Source: Agelaius tricolor
Lineage: Eukaryota > Chordata > Aves > Passeriformes > Icteridae
NCBI GenBank assembly: GCA_023055355.1
Contig: JALJCS010000004.1
Coordinates: 17,018,001 to 17,082,000, forward strand
Direction of reading: 5' to 3'
DNA: 64,000 bases
Under the pieces are notes generated by a model. It searched no databases. It saw nothing but the letters and a program-made list of their open reading frames with translations, and was not told the DNA's origin. Positions within the stretch are counted from its first letter, which is position 1, and each line of letters begins with the position of its first letter. This document shows, piece by piece, positions 37,401 to 50,500 of the stretch. Both the position numbers and the translations under genes were made by a program.

Positions 37401-40400
37401 AGAACTATTAAATATTGAATGTTAGGAGATAAATGCCTAAGAAAAATAATTAAAAATTAATAAAGTATTTGCTGGTGATCAGATTCAAATATTTTAAAGC
37501 AGAATTAGAAAAAGTAATCACCTAGCAAAATTATTTTTCACCTTTTTTTCTTTAGAAGTTTCACAAGCTAATGGATCATTCTAGCTGAAGCTTCTAAATA
37601 TTTTCATTCCTTGTATTGTAAGACTAATAGACTTCATAAATCATTAATGATTAGTTGTTTGCTCTAGAAAGAACAGAGTGTAGGCATATGGCATCCTCAC
37701 AGAAGTACCAGCTTTGAGGAACAGGACTTGAGGTTCTTTCATGCAAATATTCACTTCAATTTTCTTGTTTAATTATGAGATATATTCACCAACTGTTAGT
37801 AGCAATACATATTGGTATAAAACTACCTTATGAAAGTAATGAAATACTATGATTAAAGCAGTATTTGCTTATGAGGTACTAGATACCATTGAATTAGAGC
37901 TGAATGCATTTTAATTATATCATATATTTACATTTTACTTCAATTTCTTTATGATTCTGAGAAAATTAAAACCATTACATCTCTTCCTGGAATATCTGTT
38001 TTATTTAGATTTGGAGTAGGGTGAAGCTGTGTCTGTTTTGCATCAATGAGGAAAAAGAAATAGAAAAAAAAATTGCTTACAGCATGTTTGCATTTCAAGA
38101 ATGAATAATTTGATAACAAGCAATTCTGAGACAATTAGTTATTAATCACCACCATCTAGTACACTTCAGTATATATTCTTCAGCTCTATATTTATTTTTC
38201 ATGGTAGAGGAAGCCTAAAATGACACCTGTACATATCAGAAAAATTTTATTTGCAGATTTTAAGTCGTATTTCTTAATTTAAGTTCCTCAATTAATTACT
38301 GTTCCTCAGGAATTTATATTTAGTGATAATGTGTATACCCTTGTCACCTAATACTTCTAATAAGTCATAACTTCTGTATTTGAGCTGACTCAGTTACTTA
38401 GATTCTCTGAGTTAAACAATGATAGTCTGTCCCCCTGAACAGTTAAGTTCCAAAAACATCATGAGAGAAAAACCAAAACATAAAATCTGAAAAAGCCATG
38501 TCAGAAAATATAAAATCATATAAAGTCACATATCAGCTACAAATTCAAGCAGGACTAATTAATTGAAATCATGACAGTAGCATCATACAGCAAAGTCATT
38601 ATTGAAAGACTAGTTCAGTTCTACTTAATTCTATATTCTGTAGAGATCAAATTCATGATTTTTCCCTTCTGAATGAAATTCATCTGTGGCTAAGAAAATA
38701 TCTTATAGAAGTCTGATTATGAGAAGGATTTTGGGAATAAAAAAAATAGACAGCATGAACTTTTTGCTGTGTAAAAGGAAGTGAAGATTTCTCTTCAGCA
38801 CACACAAAAAGATCTGACTGTTCTTCCTCACCCAAGTTTTAAATAGAAGCAATGTCACTGAAGTCAGCTAGAGTCACATCTATGTAGCCATAATTTATAC
38901 AGTGGAGTGAAAATTCTACACTTGGTTTTTATAGTACATAAGAGACCTGCAGATGATGAGCTACTATTCTATTAGAGAATGAGAGAAAGAAAGACAAATT
39001 AGAGAATAAAAATATTAAAATATTATTGCACTGTTACAAGGTATAGCTCTATAAATCTTGGCTTGTGTATTAAAGGATAGGCTATCTTGGGATTATCTCC
39101 CTACCCTATGACTCAGATTCAAGATTGATCATATCTAACATCTGAAAAAGTGTGGTTAACTTTTATTTCCTATTCATTTTCATTTTTTAGCACCCCCAAT
39201 TCCAGAATTTGGCCAGGTCCAGTAGGGAAGTGCCTGAGTATCTCAATATCGGCTCTTCTCTAAACATCTCCACAATAAACAACTAGACAGAAAAGAAGCC
39301 CAATCAACCCAACAAAAAAACAATAAAGTGCTCAACAAAAACCCAATTAAAATGCTTTTTTCTTAGATGAAAGCCAGCTTTTACAGATCTGTGTACCTCA
39401 GCTAATTCTGTGAGCTCTTCAAAAGATGGGAGACGTGCCCTATCCCAGCTCTGAGAGCTGCTGCTTTATAATCAACTTAGGTAAAAGCACAAACATCCTT
39501 GATTCTTTCTTTGGAACTCAAGCCTGAGATCCCCTATACAGCTTGTGGTCAAAACTAATTGCAGTTAATGACTGAAGCTTCTTTTCTGTTCATTGTTTGA
39601 AAGACAGGTCACATCAGTGCTTTCAAAGACCTTGGGGTATCTTGTTGGAAAGTAATAAGGACTTCTGAAATAATAGCAAGATAGAGGCTCTGCAACATAG
39701 TCTGTATTTCAATAAAAGCACACAGACAACTTGAACTCTAGCTGCCTGGATGTCTCTTACAAGATGGTGGTTTGACAGATTTTGTCAGTGGTGTAAGATT
39801 TTGGCATCTCTTGAAAGTACACCAGCAGCAGCTTGAACATGGCTTATGTTCAGTCAGTGGGAATCTTTCCAAAGTCAATGAACCTAGATTTGGTCCCGTT
39901 GCAGAGAACAAACCTGCAGTACTTGTTAGGTTGTGGCATTAGTATCTGCTAAAACAAATTATTGTATGCAAAACTAATGCTAGGTCAGCATGCTTCTGGT
40001 GCACAAAAACTCTGAAAATGTAGACTTGACAAATATTAACTTCTACTACACATTAACAAGAGAGGAAAAAATGAAAGTTTTGCCAAATGTCATAAAACAT
40101 CAGTGGCAATAAGGTTTTTAAATCTCTGAAAAAAAAGAAATGGAGAATTCTGTTCTTCCTATAATGAACTATGATACTACTACTATTTCACTGAAGAGGA
40201 ATTACTAAATGAAGTTCTGTTTACAGTTATACTCATTTATGTATACGTAGTCTTCTATGTACACTAGCCTTTTCCCTTATAGTCACAAAATGTTTAAAAA
40301 ACCCAATAATTTCTTTGAAGTATGTCTCTTTTACCAATAAACAGTATTTTTAATGCCAGCAACAATGTAGCTAAATTATCATAAATTAGACTTAGTTTAT

Positions 40401-40474
40401 AAGATTGTACCATTATCCTGTTGTATCATTCCTGTACTATGCTGCTATGCCTAACTTCTTGCTGAGCACATTTT
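34446..40474. other. Intergenic noncoding DNA
   Basis: Six kilobases without a recognisable gene. It holds a T/C-rich tract at 34558-34604, an AT-rich TA-repeat patch at about 37082-37172, and a somewhat GC-richer patch at 36601-36900 (see findings). Confidence 0.6.
34558..34604. repeat. T-rich tract with C interruptions
   Basis: About 47 bases of T runs broken by single C or CC, directly following the CR1-containing region. Confidence 0.85.
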
Positions 40475-41037
40475 GTAAGTGTATTGGGTCTGACTGAGGT
40501 AAAGTTCCCAGCCCTCACAGTGCTGTGCTTTGCACTGGTTGCTGGCAGGGGGCTGACAGCACACCCTGCTTTGCTGCTGCCAAGCAGCGCTGTCCCTCTG
40601 ACATTCCCCCACGTCGAAGGGCTGGGAGGGGACAAGGTCTGGGAGGGCACACAGCCAGGGCAGCTGACCCAAATTAGCCAAAGGGATATTCCATGCCATA
40701 TCTCACCAGCTCAAATAGAGAAGGTAAGGGAGGGAGGAGGGATGGTCAGGCCTTTGTTGTTCCATAATGTCCTCCTTCCAGAACAGCTGCTGCGTGTGCT
40801 GCAGCCCTGCTTCCCAGGAAGGGTCTGAACATCACTCACTGATGGGAAGTAAAGATTGACTTTTCCTTCTGCTTATATGAGCACAAACTTTTGCTTTTCC
40901 TGGTTTTTGCTTTAGAAAACTGCCTTATCTCAACCTATTAGTTGTTTTCCTTCTCTGTCTTCCCTGTCCTACTGAGAAAGGGAGTGATGGAGCACATGGC
41001 ACCTGGCGCTCAGCCAAGGTCAAACCACTACAGTAAG
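40475..41037 (+). mobile_element. ERVL-type solo LTR with 5-bp target duplication
   Basis: The LTR is 40480-41032 (553 bp), starting TGTATTGGGTCTGACTGAGG and ending GGTCAAACCACTACA. It is flanked by perfect GTAAG copies at 40475-40479 and 41033-41037, the 5-bp duplication typical of ERVL/class III insertions. Internal landmarks are CTGACCCAAATTAGCCAAAG, GGGATATTCCATGCCATAT, and TTATCTCAACCTATTAG before the 3' end. All are in the order of the bird ERVL LTR also seen at 18775. No internal provirus is present. The 114-codon frame inside is not a gene. Confidence 0.9.
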
Positions 41038-41503
41038 TAATGACAGAATGTGTATAGATATTAATATTTGCAAAAAATACAGACATTATTTTCAGGCATC
41101 AGGAAATGTCAGTAATACTTCGGGAGGAGATCATCTGACTCCTCACAAAACTATTTTCTAAAGATCTTTCTCCCTTCCAGGAGACATCCTCACAACTTCA
41201 TTTTTGCATAAGGTTAAAGAAGCAGAATTAAATTATCAGACCTACTGCAAAGTATGCTGTTTGTTCATTCCTATATTTAAAAACAATGAAGCTGCCTTTA
41301 AAAAAAAAGTATCGTCTTTTGAAATATGTATGCATAATTCAAACTGCTTCTCTTCATTTTCCATGGAGAAAGACATCACATATTCTTTTGCTAATTTTTT
41401 AACATAAAGGATGTAATTATATTTCTATAATATCGGATAGAGTTTTCTTTTGCAGTTTTTTTCACAAAATAATACTCTTTAATGAGAGCCAATTTTACCA
41501 TTA

Positions 41504-42500
41504 TGCTGGTTTCAATACCAGCCAGAAAATAGACTCAAAATAGCCACTCCCCTTCACCCACCCCTTCCAGTAAGGGAAGGACAAAAGCGAAGACTATGGG
41601 TTGAGATAACAAATTACTGAAAGCACAAAGCAATGGAATCAGATCCACACAATAACAGCAGTATTAATAGCAAAAAATATACAGAAAGAGAAGGTGCTTT
41701 ATGCACCAAAATGTGTTTACTGCTGGGAACACAATGCCAAGATGGCACACACCCCTGAAGGTCAGGTTTGCGTGGCTTCCCCACACAGAGGCGTTATGGT
41801 GACTGTCCCCATGTGCCACTCATGTGGCCATCGGGACCTAGGGCAAGATGTGGAGGGGGCTCCCACAGCTTCCCACCCCCCAGCCTGAAACAATGACAAA
41901 CAATGGCAAACAAGCTCCCCCAAAACCAAGTCATCCCAGTCACACCAGTGTTCTGTTGAGCTCAGTTCCATGCAGGTCCCTGCACCACCATTTTTGCTAC
42001 TGTGCTGCACTGGAGGGCAATCCCATGGGTGGGTGCCCCTTTTTCCAGGCATTCTGATGCATCCCTTTTGGCTTGGATTTTCTGGTCTCATCTGGGCTCC
42101 CTTCCACATGGTTCAACCATCTCACCTGGGCTGGAGTTCCCACTCTAAACTCCTTTTCCTGTGGCAGGCTCCATGCCAGTGCTGTCAGTTCAGCACTAGT
42201 GGGAATTTTCATTTTTTCTGCTCTCCTTTCAGCAACATGTCTTGTAGCTGTGCCCTGGAGAAAATGGCCAGGGGAAGCGGGGGTTGGCACCAGCAGTGGG
42301 AACCAGTTGTTGAAGGGTCTGGTGTCAAGACCTTCCTGCTGGAGAGGAGGAGGCAAAATGATGCACTTTTGGTGGGGCACTCACTTTGCTCCCTGAAACC
42401 AGGCTCCCCAGCGATGACGTGCCAGATATGGAATAACAACCTGGCCATGCCCACACTGCACTAAGTGCCCCCCACTCCCTGACATAAAGGCAGGCATCAA
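41504..42500 (-). mobile_element. LTR-derived segment (ERVL-like), antisense; far end uncertain
   Basis: Read on the minus strand, 41640 down to 41504 gives TTGTTATCTCAACCCATAG, then a C/T-rich patch, GGAAGGGGTGGGTG, TTTTCTGGCTGG and a CCAGCA end. This parallels the 3' end of the ERVL LTR at 40480-41032. The 41690-42480 part is GC-richer than its surroundings and would be the upstream LTR portion, but I cannot align it to the neighbouring copy, so it may be a different LTR subfamily or another inserted element. No target duplication was found. The frames of 107-164 codons in it have no recognisable retroviral or host domain. Confidence 0.55.
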
Positions 42501-45500
42501 TTGTGATCTGCTTGAGATACAGCCTGTTTAAAATCCTCAACTATACATCACTTTGTTCATTCTCACCACTTAAATTGCAGATTTAAAAAAAAAATTCTGT
42601 TTATCTTACTTTTTGCTGAATTTATAATTGTAACAAAGCAACCACTAAAAGCAAACCAAGATGTTGCAATTGCTGAAAGTTTCATGACTCATTAAAACAG
42701 TCACTAAAAGAATCAAATAGTGACAAAAATCATAAGACCAAACATGTATCATGACAACAAAAGTTCTTAGTAGAAGGTGTACCTCACAACTTCTATTTGT
42801 GATACTGCCATTAAATACTCTTACAGAGACATTATGTGTCAGACAAATTGAACCAAACCTATTGCTAAATTCTCCCCTGGAAGAGTCATCTACCTCTCAC
42901 CATGCTTCAGATTTCACACTGGAAACAGAACTCAAATAATAGTGAGCTGTTTTAAGAAGACCACATCTTATTTCATTAACTACTCCCACATACCAGCTCT
43001 GTCACATCTGGTATGGTCTTAAATCTGCTACTATCAACCATCAGCTCCGTAATTTGAGTACAAGTACTGCCAGATAAAAGAAGAAAGTGAAACTGGGTGC
43101 TTTACTGAAAGTCTCTGCTGCAACACTCCTGTTTAATTCCCTACCCCCACACACAGACACTTCTGATTAAACATCTAGTGCCTCAGGAAAAGTGATTAGG
43201 GAAAATGTATGCATGAAGGCATATTTGTAGCTTTGACCTTTCTTTAAATTTTGTGTTCTGTATAAGAGAAAACAAAACCACAGACAAAAATTACTCAAAC
43301 TTTAGAAAAAACAGGATGACAGAGTACCTTCTAAATTCTCTTTTCTATGGGAAAGATCCTTACAAAAACTTCAAGAACAAAGTTGAATCTGTTTCCCTAA
43401 AAGAAATGGAAGAATGGGCCAGACAGCTTACTGTAGATATACAGAAAGGCATGTTTCCCTTTAAAGGAAAAAGGAATAGCAACCTTTTTTTTTCTGTGAA
43501 AACCTATTTAATTTAGACTGCAGTAAAACTAGTAAATCACTGAGTTCTGAATGAATTATCTCACAGTTACCTTTGAATGTAGCCAAATGTTCAATTGCCT
43601 ACTTTAGGAGAGAAGTGTGGGTCCAGTTATGACTTGTGGAGCCCCAAGAGTCTCAGTAAGTGTGACCTGCAGCAGTGCACCATCATTTCCATCTGTCATC
43701 TACTCCTGGTATGCTACATAACCATTGTATTCTTGTCTGAGCTCAACACTTGGCAGTATTCACTGAGTTTCACTCATTTGTCCTACTCTTGCTAAACTCC
43801 TATCAGAACCACAGGTCCTGTCTTTATTAAAAGTCACACTGAGATGAGCAAATTGACTCATTTCCATTTAGGGGTTTTGTGTTCATGCATGATTAATCAT
43901 ATACAAAATAAATGTGGAAATATAGGAGTTTCCACTCTTCATTTGGAACTTGAATGCACACTCTTCAGTACAAATTTTGCCTATTATACTTTCTCAGGAC
44001 AGGAGTAGTTTATTAAAATATGTATGGTATAGAGAAACCCAGTTCTGAGGGGAATATGTAATGCCGGTATTTTTAAGGCTGTTGATGAAAACGTACTTGC
44101 ATAAAAATTAAGTTAGCACATGATGCAACCTTAACTGCACTTGCACTCAAGATAATTCTAACTGTATGTTCACAAATATCACATTTAGGCCTTTCATAAT
44201 CATTGCATTAAATACAGCTACTTACATGAGAGATTAATTAAGTAAAGCTATGTGACACTTAGGTAAATAATTCAACATGAAGTTCTTGATGATCTTTGGA
44301 TTTAATTAAAATAATACAAAAGAAGAATGTAAAATGACAATATAAAGTATAATTTTAATTTTGGCTTTATACCAAAATGACTTTCAGCATAGTAGCTACT
44401 GATGAATAGCTGTTATATACAGAACTAAAGGGAAATGCATAAATACCATGTGCATTTCCACATCACTAAGCAGCCCTCTGAGCCACTCTTTCTTCCACTT
44501 CACCTTTGCCTCTTTTCTGGTAGATGGTGTTCAGAGACTTTATGTGAAAATGAAGGAAAGGAAAAATGAAAGGAAAAAGATGTAGCGTGAAACACAGAGA
44601 AAGGAGTTAACTGGAGAAAGAAATTGCAGCATAAGTAACCAGGAGGGAAGAGCTGAGCCAGTCCCTGAGAGAAGTCTGGCACACTATCAATACACAAAAG
44701 CAGTGCAATAAGGAATAATTCAATCTAAACACCTTTGCTGTCCTTCCTTTCCAATTACTGCTCACCTGTACACCTCAGTTTTGACCGCAGAAAGAGTTTT
44801 AAGGAAAGCAGGGGACACTTCTGTCAGATCATGGTCACTGCTCCTCCTGCTTCTCTCTGAAGCCAAACTGTATCTGAAAGAATGGGTAGCCATGCCCAAG
44901 CCATCTCCACATATTAAGGATACAAAATGAGTGGGGAAAGAAAGGTTACATCACACACTGCTAACTATCACAGTAGTTAGAGCTGAATTGGATTTCCAGC
45001 AGGACAGAAAGCAAAGCAAACAGAAATAACATATGTATGAATACTATAAATAACTTACTACTGATGAAGTGATTTGTTCTGACTGGCTCACTTGACATCA
45101 AGCATGGCACATTATCTTGGCAAATATCTCATTTGTCTTTGCAGGAGAAGCCTGGACTGTCAAGAGAAAGGGAATACTTGCTACTCTTGAAATACTGTAT
45201 ACAGGGTAAAGTAGAAGAAAATAAAAACCCTGCAGACATCTTATATTTTCTTATGTTCTTTTTATTTCTTAGCACCACATTTCCTGTGGTGTGAAATAAG
45301 CAAGTTAATTAAATAATAGAATAGAATTAAAATTAAAAATTAAATTCAATTAATTAAATAACTTCACTTTTTAAAAGCCACACAAAATTGTGAAGGAAGA
45401 AAAACTCCTCCAGCCCTCTCCTTTTGTTCCCTGATTTCCATTGCATTCTATTAAACCCTTCAACTTGCAATGCTAAATCACACTGCTATATATGTATCTC

Positions 45501-47249
45501 TGTCTTAAAAGAAAACAACTGTACTTCAACCCATAATTACCAATAATTCAGGAAATTTTATAAAAAAATATCTGCTGATATGACACCATATATGCTTTAG
45601 CATGATGCAGTCTTTCACAGCATCCAGTCAATTCCTGTATGATCTCAGGGATCTGAGGCACATTTTTAACTCAGAAAAATGTGTGGAAGAGAGTCTGGAA
45701 ATCTGTATCTGAACTTATGGTTCTCATCTTGAGCATTGGGTAAATGGAAATTGTTCAGTCCCATGCAGCAACTCCGTGAATAATGTCTCTATTTGATATG
45801 GATATTATCCTTCAGTAAGAAATGTTGTGGTAAGACATGGCAACAGAAACTTTTGTTCCTTAGTGCTTTCCAGATTTGTCTAGAGACTGACAGGTTTTCT
45901 TCTTTGTGATACTGTTTACATTTTATCACATTTCTATTAAAGCCTGATTTTATTTGGAATAGAAATGGGCATTTCAAAATTATTCACAGGGAAAAGTCTG
46001 CAAAAAAGTAACTGTGTCAACTAAAACATTCTGATAAAATTTGAATTAACACTGCTTCACACTGTTGGGATTATTCCACCTTAAGTACTATTATGGTAAC
46101 ACTGAAGAATTATTCTTTCGCAAAGCCTTTACATATCAGCAGAAGTTGGTTGGAAGATAAATCCACTGAAGCTTCTTAGGCTGAGCTCCAATATTTTTCT
46201 GTCTATGGACTCAGTTCTTCTCTTACCCATTTGAATGAATATTGTTTCACCGGAGATACTGAAAGGAGCATGGACTCCATAGCAGTAAACTTATAAAAAT
46301 AAATAGGAGTGGATGACTGATTCCAGCAGAGCTGTAAAAAAAACTTTGTCATAGCAAATGTGAGTGCTGTGCAGAGGAAGGAACTAACCCATAAGTGAGA
46401 AAAGTAACATGCATAGTTTTAAGTTTAAAATAAGTTTTCCAAAAGAAGATGTCCACGTCATCTCATTTTGAAAGGACTTCTCAAGCATAAGATTAAGTTA
46501 CATCAAAACTCTGGAAGTATAAGGAGAACACCCAGGTGTTTTCCCATGGTTATTTAACATGTGTGCTTTGGTCAAACAATAGCAGAGATGACATGATGCA
46601 TTGACCTTAACATAAACTAGCTAACCATATTCTTATCCAAATAAGATAAGGGTTTCAGGGTTGCTCAGCCATGGTGATTCCAGAGCCATGAAGTCTATGC
46701 CACCCACATTAGTTAAACTCTTTAAAAAAGCACACCTCTCTGTTACAGTCATAATTTCAGTTAGCAGCAAAGACATGTTCTGTAATCAAATATGCGTCTT
46801 TTAATTTCTTTTTTTTTTAACTAAGCCAGTATTGAAATACCATTATTTGCCCTTATATTATTTTTATGTCAGATGTACCTATCCTTTGTGCATCCATTGG
46901 AAAAGATGGATCGTTTCCAATCTTGAGGGAGCATTAAACATCTCCATTAACAATGAAGTCATAAAAGATGCCAAAAGTGTTCTGTATTTAAAAAATTAAA
47001 TTTTAATTAAATTCTAATGTAATTGAATTAACATATATTAATTAAAACTAATAAACATTTAAAATTTTGCAGTAAAAAGTGCATTAGAGACACTGAATTC
47101 TCCATTTTTAGGTTTTTTAGGTTTGGTTTTTTGTATTAAATTTAAGAAACTTTTTCAGAGATGGTATAAAGACCATGATAAATTTACTGAAAATATATTA
47201 TAGGTGTAAGTTAAGAAGCACACATTTAATACAAACTGATGAGTACAGG
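42501..47249. other. Intergenic noncoding DNA
   Basis: AT-rich sequence with no gene recognised. A short region around 44090-44335 has homeodomain-type TAAT-rich motifs (see findings). Confidence 0.6.
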
Positions 47250-47481
47250 TATATATATATATATATATAATACCTATAGTATTATATATAGTATATATAA
47301 TATTATATATTATATATACTATATATATATACTATAATATTATATATTATATTATAATATTATATATTATAATATACTATAATATTATATATTATATATA
47401 CTATTATATATACTATATATATATATATAGTATACTATATATATATATAATACCTATAGTATTATATATATATATATAGTA

Positions 47482-47533
<52 letters not shown>

Positions 47534-47545
47534 CCTATAGTATTA
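47250..47545. repeat. AT-dinucleotide array with embedded hairpin motif
   Basis: About 295 bases almost wholly of TA repeats. The 17-base unit TAATACCTATAGTATTA occurs at 47268-47284, 47448-47464 and 47529-47545. The unit has 6-base inverted arms (TAATAC/GTATTA). Between the copies, TATA runs are interrupted by GTATA or AATATTA. Length is likely polymorphic and assembly may be imperfect. Confidence 0.92.
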
Positions 47546-50500
47546 AAGTAAAATTTTGGTTTAGGTGATTCCATGTTCACTACACATTCACAAGCAAGTT
47601 GTTTCAACAGGTAGGTCCCTCAGAAACAGAGTTTGACACTTCTCGTTTTCAGAACATATTTACTTAGAAAAAAGAAGGTGCTAATTCTTTTCTTGAATCT
47701 CTAACTTCCACTCTTAGTCTAGGTTCACAGTGAAGCTCTGTGAGCTCTTTATCATTTGAAAGCCCAGCTAGGTCTGATGTAGGGCTGTAGTCCATTTTTT
47801 GTATTTCAGTCATCCCTCCCAGCCTGTGTGGCATGCTGGTCCCTAACCTGCAGGCTTAGCATCCTCCTTTGTAGACCTGCTTTGTTGTTTGTCCATGATG
47901 AGATTTGTTTAGAATCCTAGCAGTTGCTATGCATTTGTAGTAAAATCCAGTTAGTTAACAACTGAAAGAGGAGAAAATAAGAATATCCTTTACCAACTGC
48001 CACTGAAGCAGAACATCTTAGGGTCTACCAGACACAAAGATGGAAGTGGCATTTAGTAAAATGTTGTAACTAAAGCATCAACTTACATGTGAGAAACTGG
48101 TCGAATGACACTGCATTCTTTACAGCTCCTTCTGTTTATACACAGAAAATAATGGCTTCCAGACACCTCATGGGACTGAATGGCTCAGTCCCAAGGTTAG
48201 GCTTCTGTCTCTGGAGTTGCTATTTGGGGTGGACTATGCAGCAGGATCCTGAAAGCAAACTTTTGAAAAACATTCTTTTCTTTGTGAGCATAAGCAGAAG
48301 TCCAGGCTTTCTAAACTGGCCCATCAGAAAAGCATTTAAATAGCCAGTAACAAAGGTAAAGCCCTTTAGTGGTGCTAAATTTCTAGCACAGAAGCTGAAC
48401 CAATTAGCTGAATATAGCCTCTGAGTAGAAAATAACTTCTAAGAAGTACCTTCACCTACTATTTGTCTCCCTGAAGACATCACTAAAATCTTATGCACTA
48501 TGACACAGGAAGCAGGAATGAAAGCTCTTTGCAAAATGTAGCTGCCACTTTCTAAAAGGTACAGTCTCTTATTTGAAAAAGGAAAGGACTTTTTGGCATC
48601 ATTTGCATTATCTACTGGTCAGCACTTTGTACAGCGCACAGTCAGCTTCTTGAGGTTTCATATGCAATCACTTTAAGCTCCCTCCATTGGCTGAGTTCCT
48701 CTGAGTGAATTTTAAGTAATTGGATTATACAGGGAATTCATTCTATTTGTCATTAAGTTAAAAAGAGGAAGTGTTTCTTTGTAAAATAGGCAAGGATATT
48801 ATCAGCAGTAGAAAATAAAACTAAGAAAAACGTAAAGAATTGGTTAACAAAACAAGATATAATCTTGATATAATTGTAAGGTATAAAATAATTTTGTTCA
48901 CCCAAGTGCTACAAAAAAGCAGCATAAGTTCAGATTTAAGAAATTTTAAAATCTTTATGCATACACTGCTCAGAAAAATTGCTCTTGATACTGCATCAAC
49001 CCCTGTAGCCCTTACATTAATAAATTAGTAAATAAGGAGTATGGCCTTTATTTTCTGTATATTCCTTATTCCTATAGATGAGAGTAAGGAAATTTATTGC
49101 ATTTGGGCTAGGGGCTAGCAAATTTTCTGGGATCACTGAGAACTCAGAGCAAGGAAGTGAATGTCTGTGAGCTCTCTATCATCAGCCTAACTTTCAGCCC
49201 ACAAAACCATAAAAACAGCCAAAGCACTGAAATGTGCTGCTTAGGTAACAGAAACCAGAGTGAAAAGCATGAATTTGACTACAAAAAAACCTCCACCCAA
49301 ACAAATATATACTCACATGACTTTTATCTCAGCTTAACAATACAGCACAATCAGCTTGCCTTTACCTGGCAATGTGCTGATCTTTTCAAAATTTCATCTT
49401 TTTCTTTTATTCCTCATCCCTTTATAGATATAAGACTGCACTACTAGAAAGTATGAATATGTTTTTAAAAGGATGCATTCTGAAATTCATGCTTACAGAG
49501 AAAACAAGAAAAGATGAGTCTTATGTTTGTGTACCATGAATAGAAATATTTTTCTTTAATTATATAATTTGAAATCATATCAGTTAATAGTCATTCACAT
49601 GTCCAAAATTTTTTGAAAGCACAAGAAGAGCTTTGGTAAAGTATCAAAAAAATGAAGTCCTACAAAAATTATCTTATAAATAATACACAGTAATTACAAC
49701 AATACACAAGAAAAGTCCCTTTGTTGGAATAGGGCACAAACAAGGTTACATCTTGTAAGCATTAAATGGCATGGGCAATCTACCTCTCATATCCACATAG
49801 TATGTTTATGTTCTGCTGTTTTCCAACAGAAGATACTTCTCTCACAAGATAATTAGGCAAGAAAATTATGCTCACTCCTGTCTTTGTTTCCTGACTGTAG
49901 GCTATTTGGCAGTCATGTGCAAAATGGAAGGGGAATGAACACAAGAGCAACATCCAACTTGTCTATACACGTTCTCACCTCACAAGAGGAAGGCAATGCT
50001 TAAGTGCCTCAGACGGAAGGGTTAGCTGGCCACAGGACTCCCACACCCAGGGTAAACTTTCCAGTTACTAAATTTTTGAAAAAAAAAGGAAACTAGACAT
50101 AGAAATATTGCACTTGGTTTGTGTCTGCTTCTCTGTTGTTCCAGAAAAATAACTTTTGATTCAATATCATTAAAACACCAAACACTGAGACAGATGCTTG
50201 GATATTTGGCAGTATTGGGATTGGCATGCTCAGTGCACTCTCAGAAAGAGACCTCCATGGTAAATATTAGAGTGAGATACTTAAACTCCTAGGAGTTTGC
50301 AGTTCTAACTGTGCTCAGAATCATACCACATAGTTTTCCATATCCCTTATTCTGTAGTGATTTGAGCAAGGAAGAATACAACAGTCATAGCTGAGGCACC
50401 TAAGGAAGAGGACAATGACAGCCTTTCTTTTTAAGGCCTATAGTTCTCATGCTCTTGTTTCAAGGTCTTGTATAGTAAGTGAATTCTCAAGAGAGTGATT

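Noticed and set aside
41970..42464. 164-codon plus-strand frame with overlapping frames on both strands
   Set aside because: It lies in an LTR-derived GC-rich segment where long frames occur by chance in several phases. No retroviral or host domain seen.
47250..47545. Regularly spaced repeats suggesting a CRISPR-like array
   Set aside because: Spacing is irregular (180 and 81 bases), the intervening sequence is TA repeat, and the window is a vertebrate genome.
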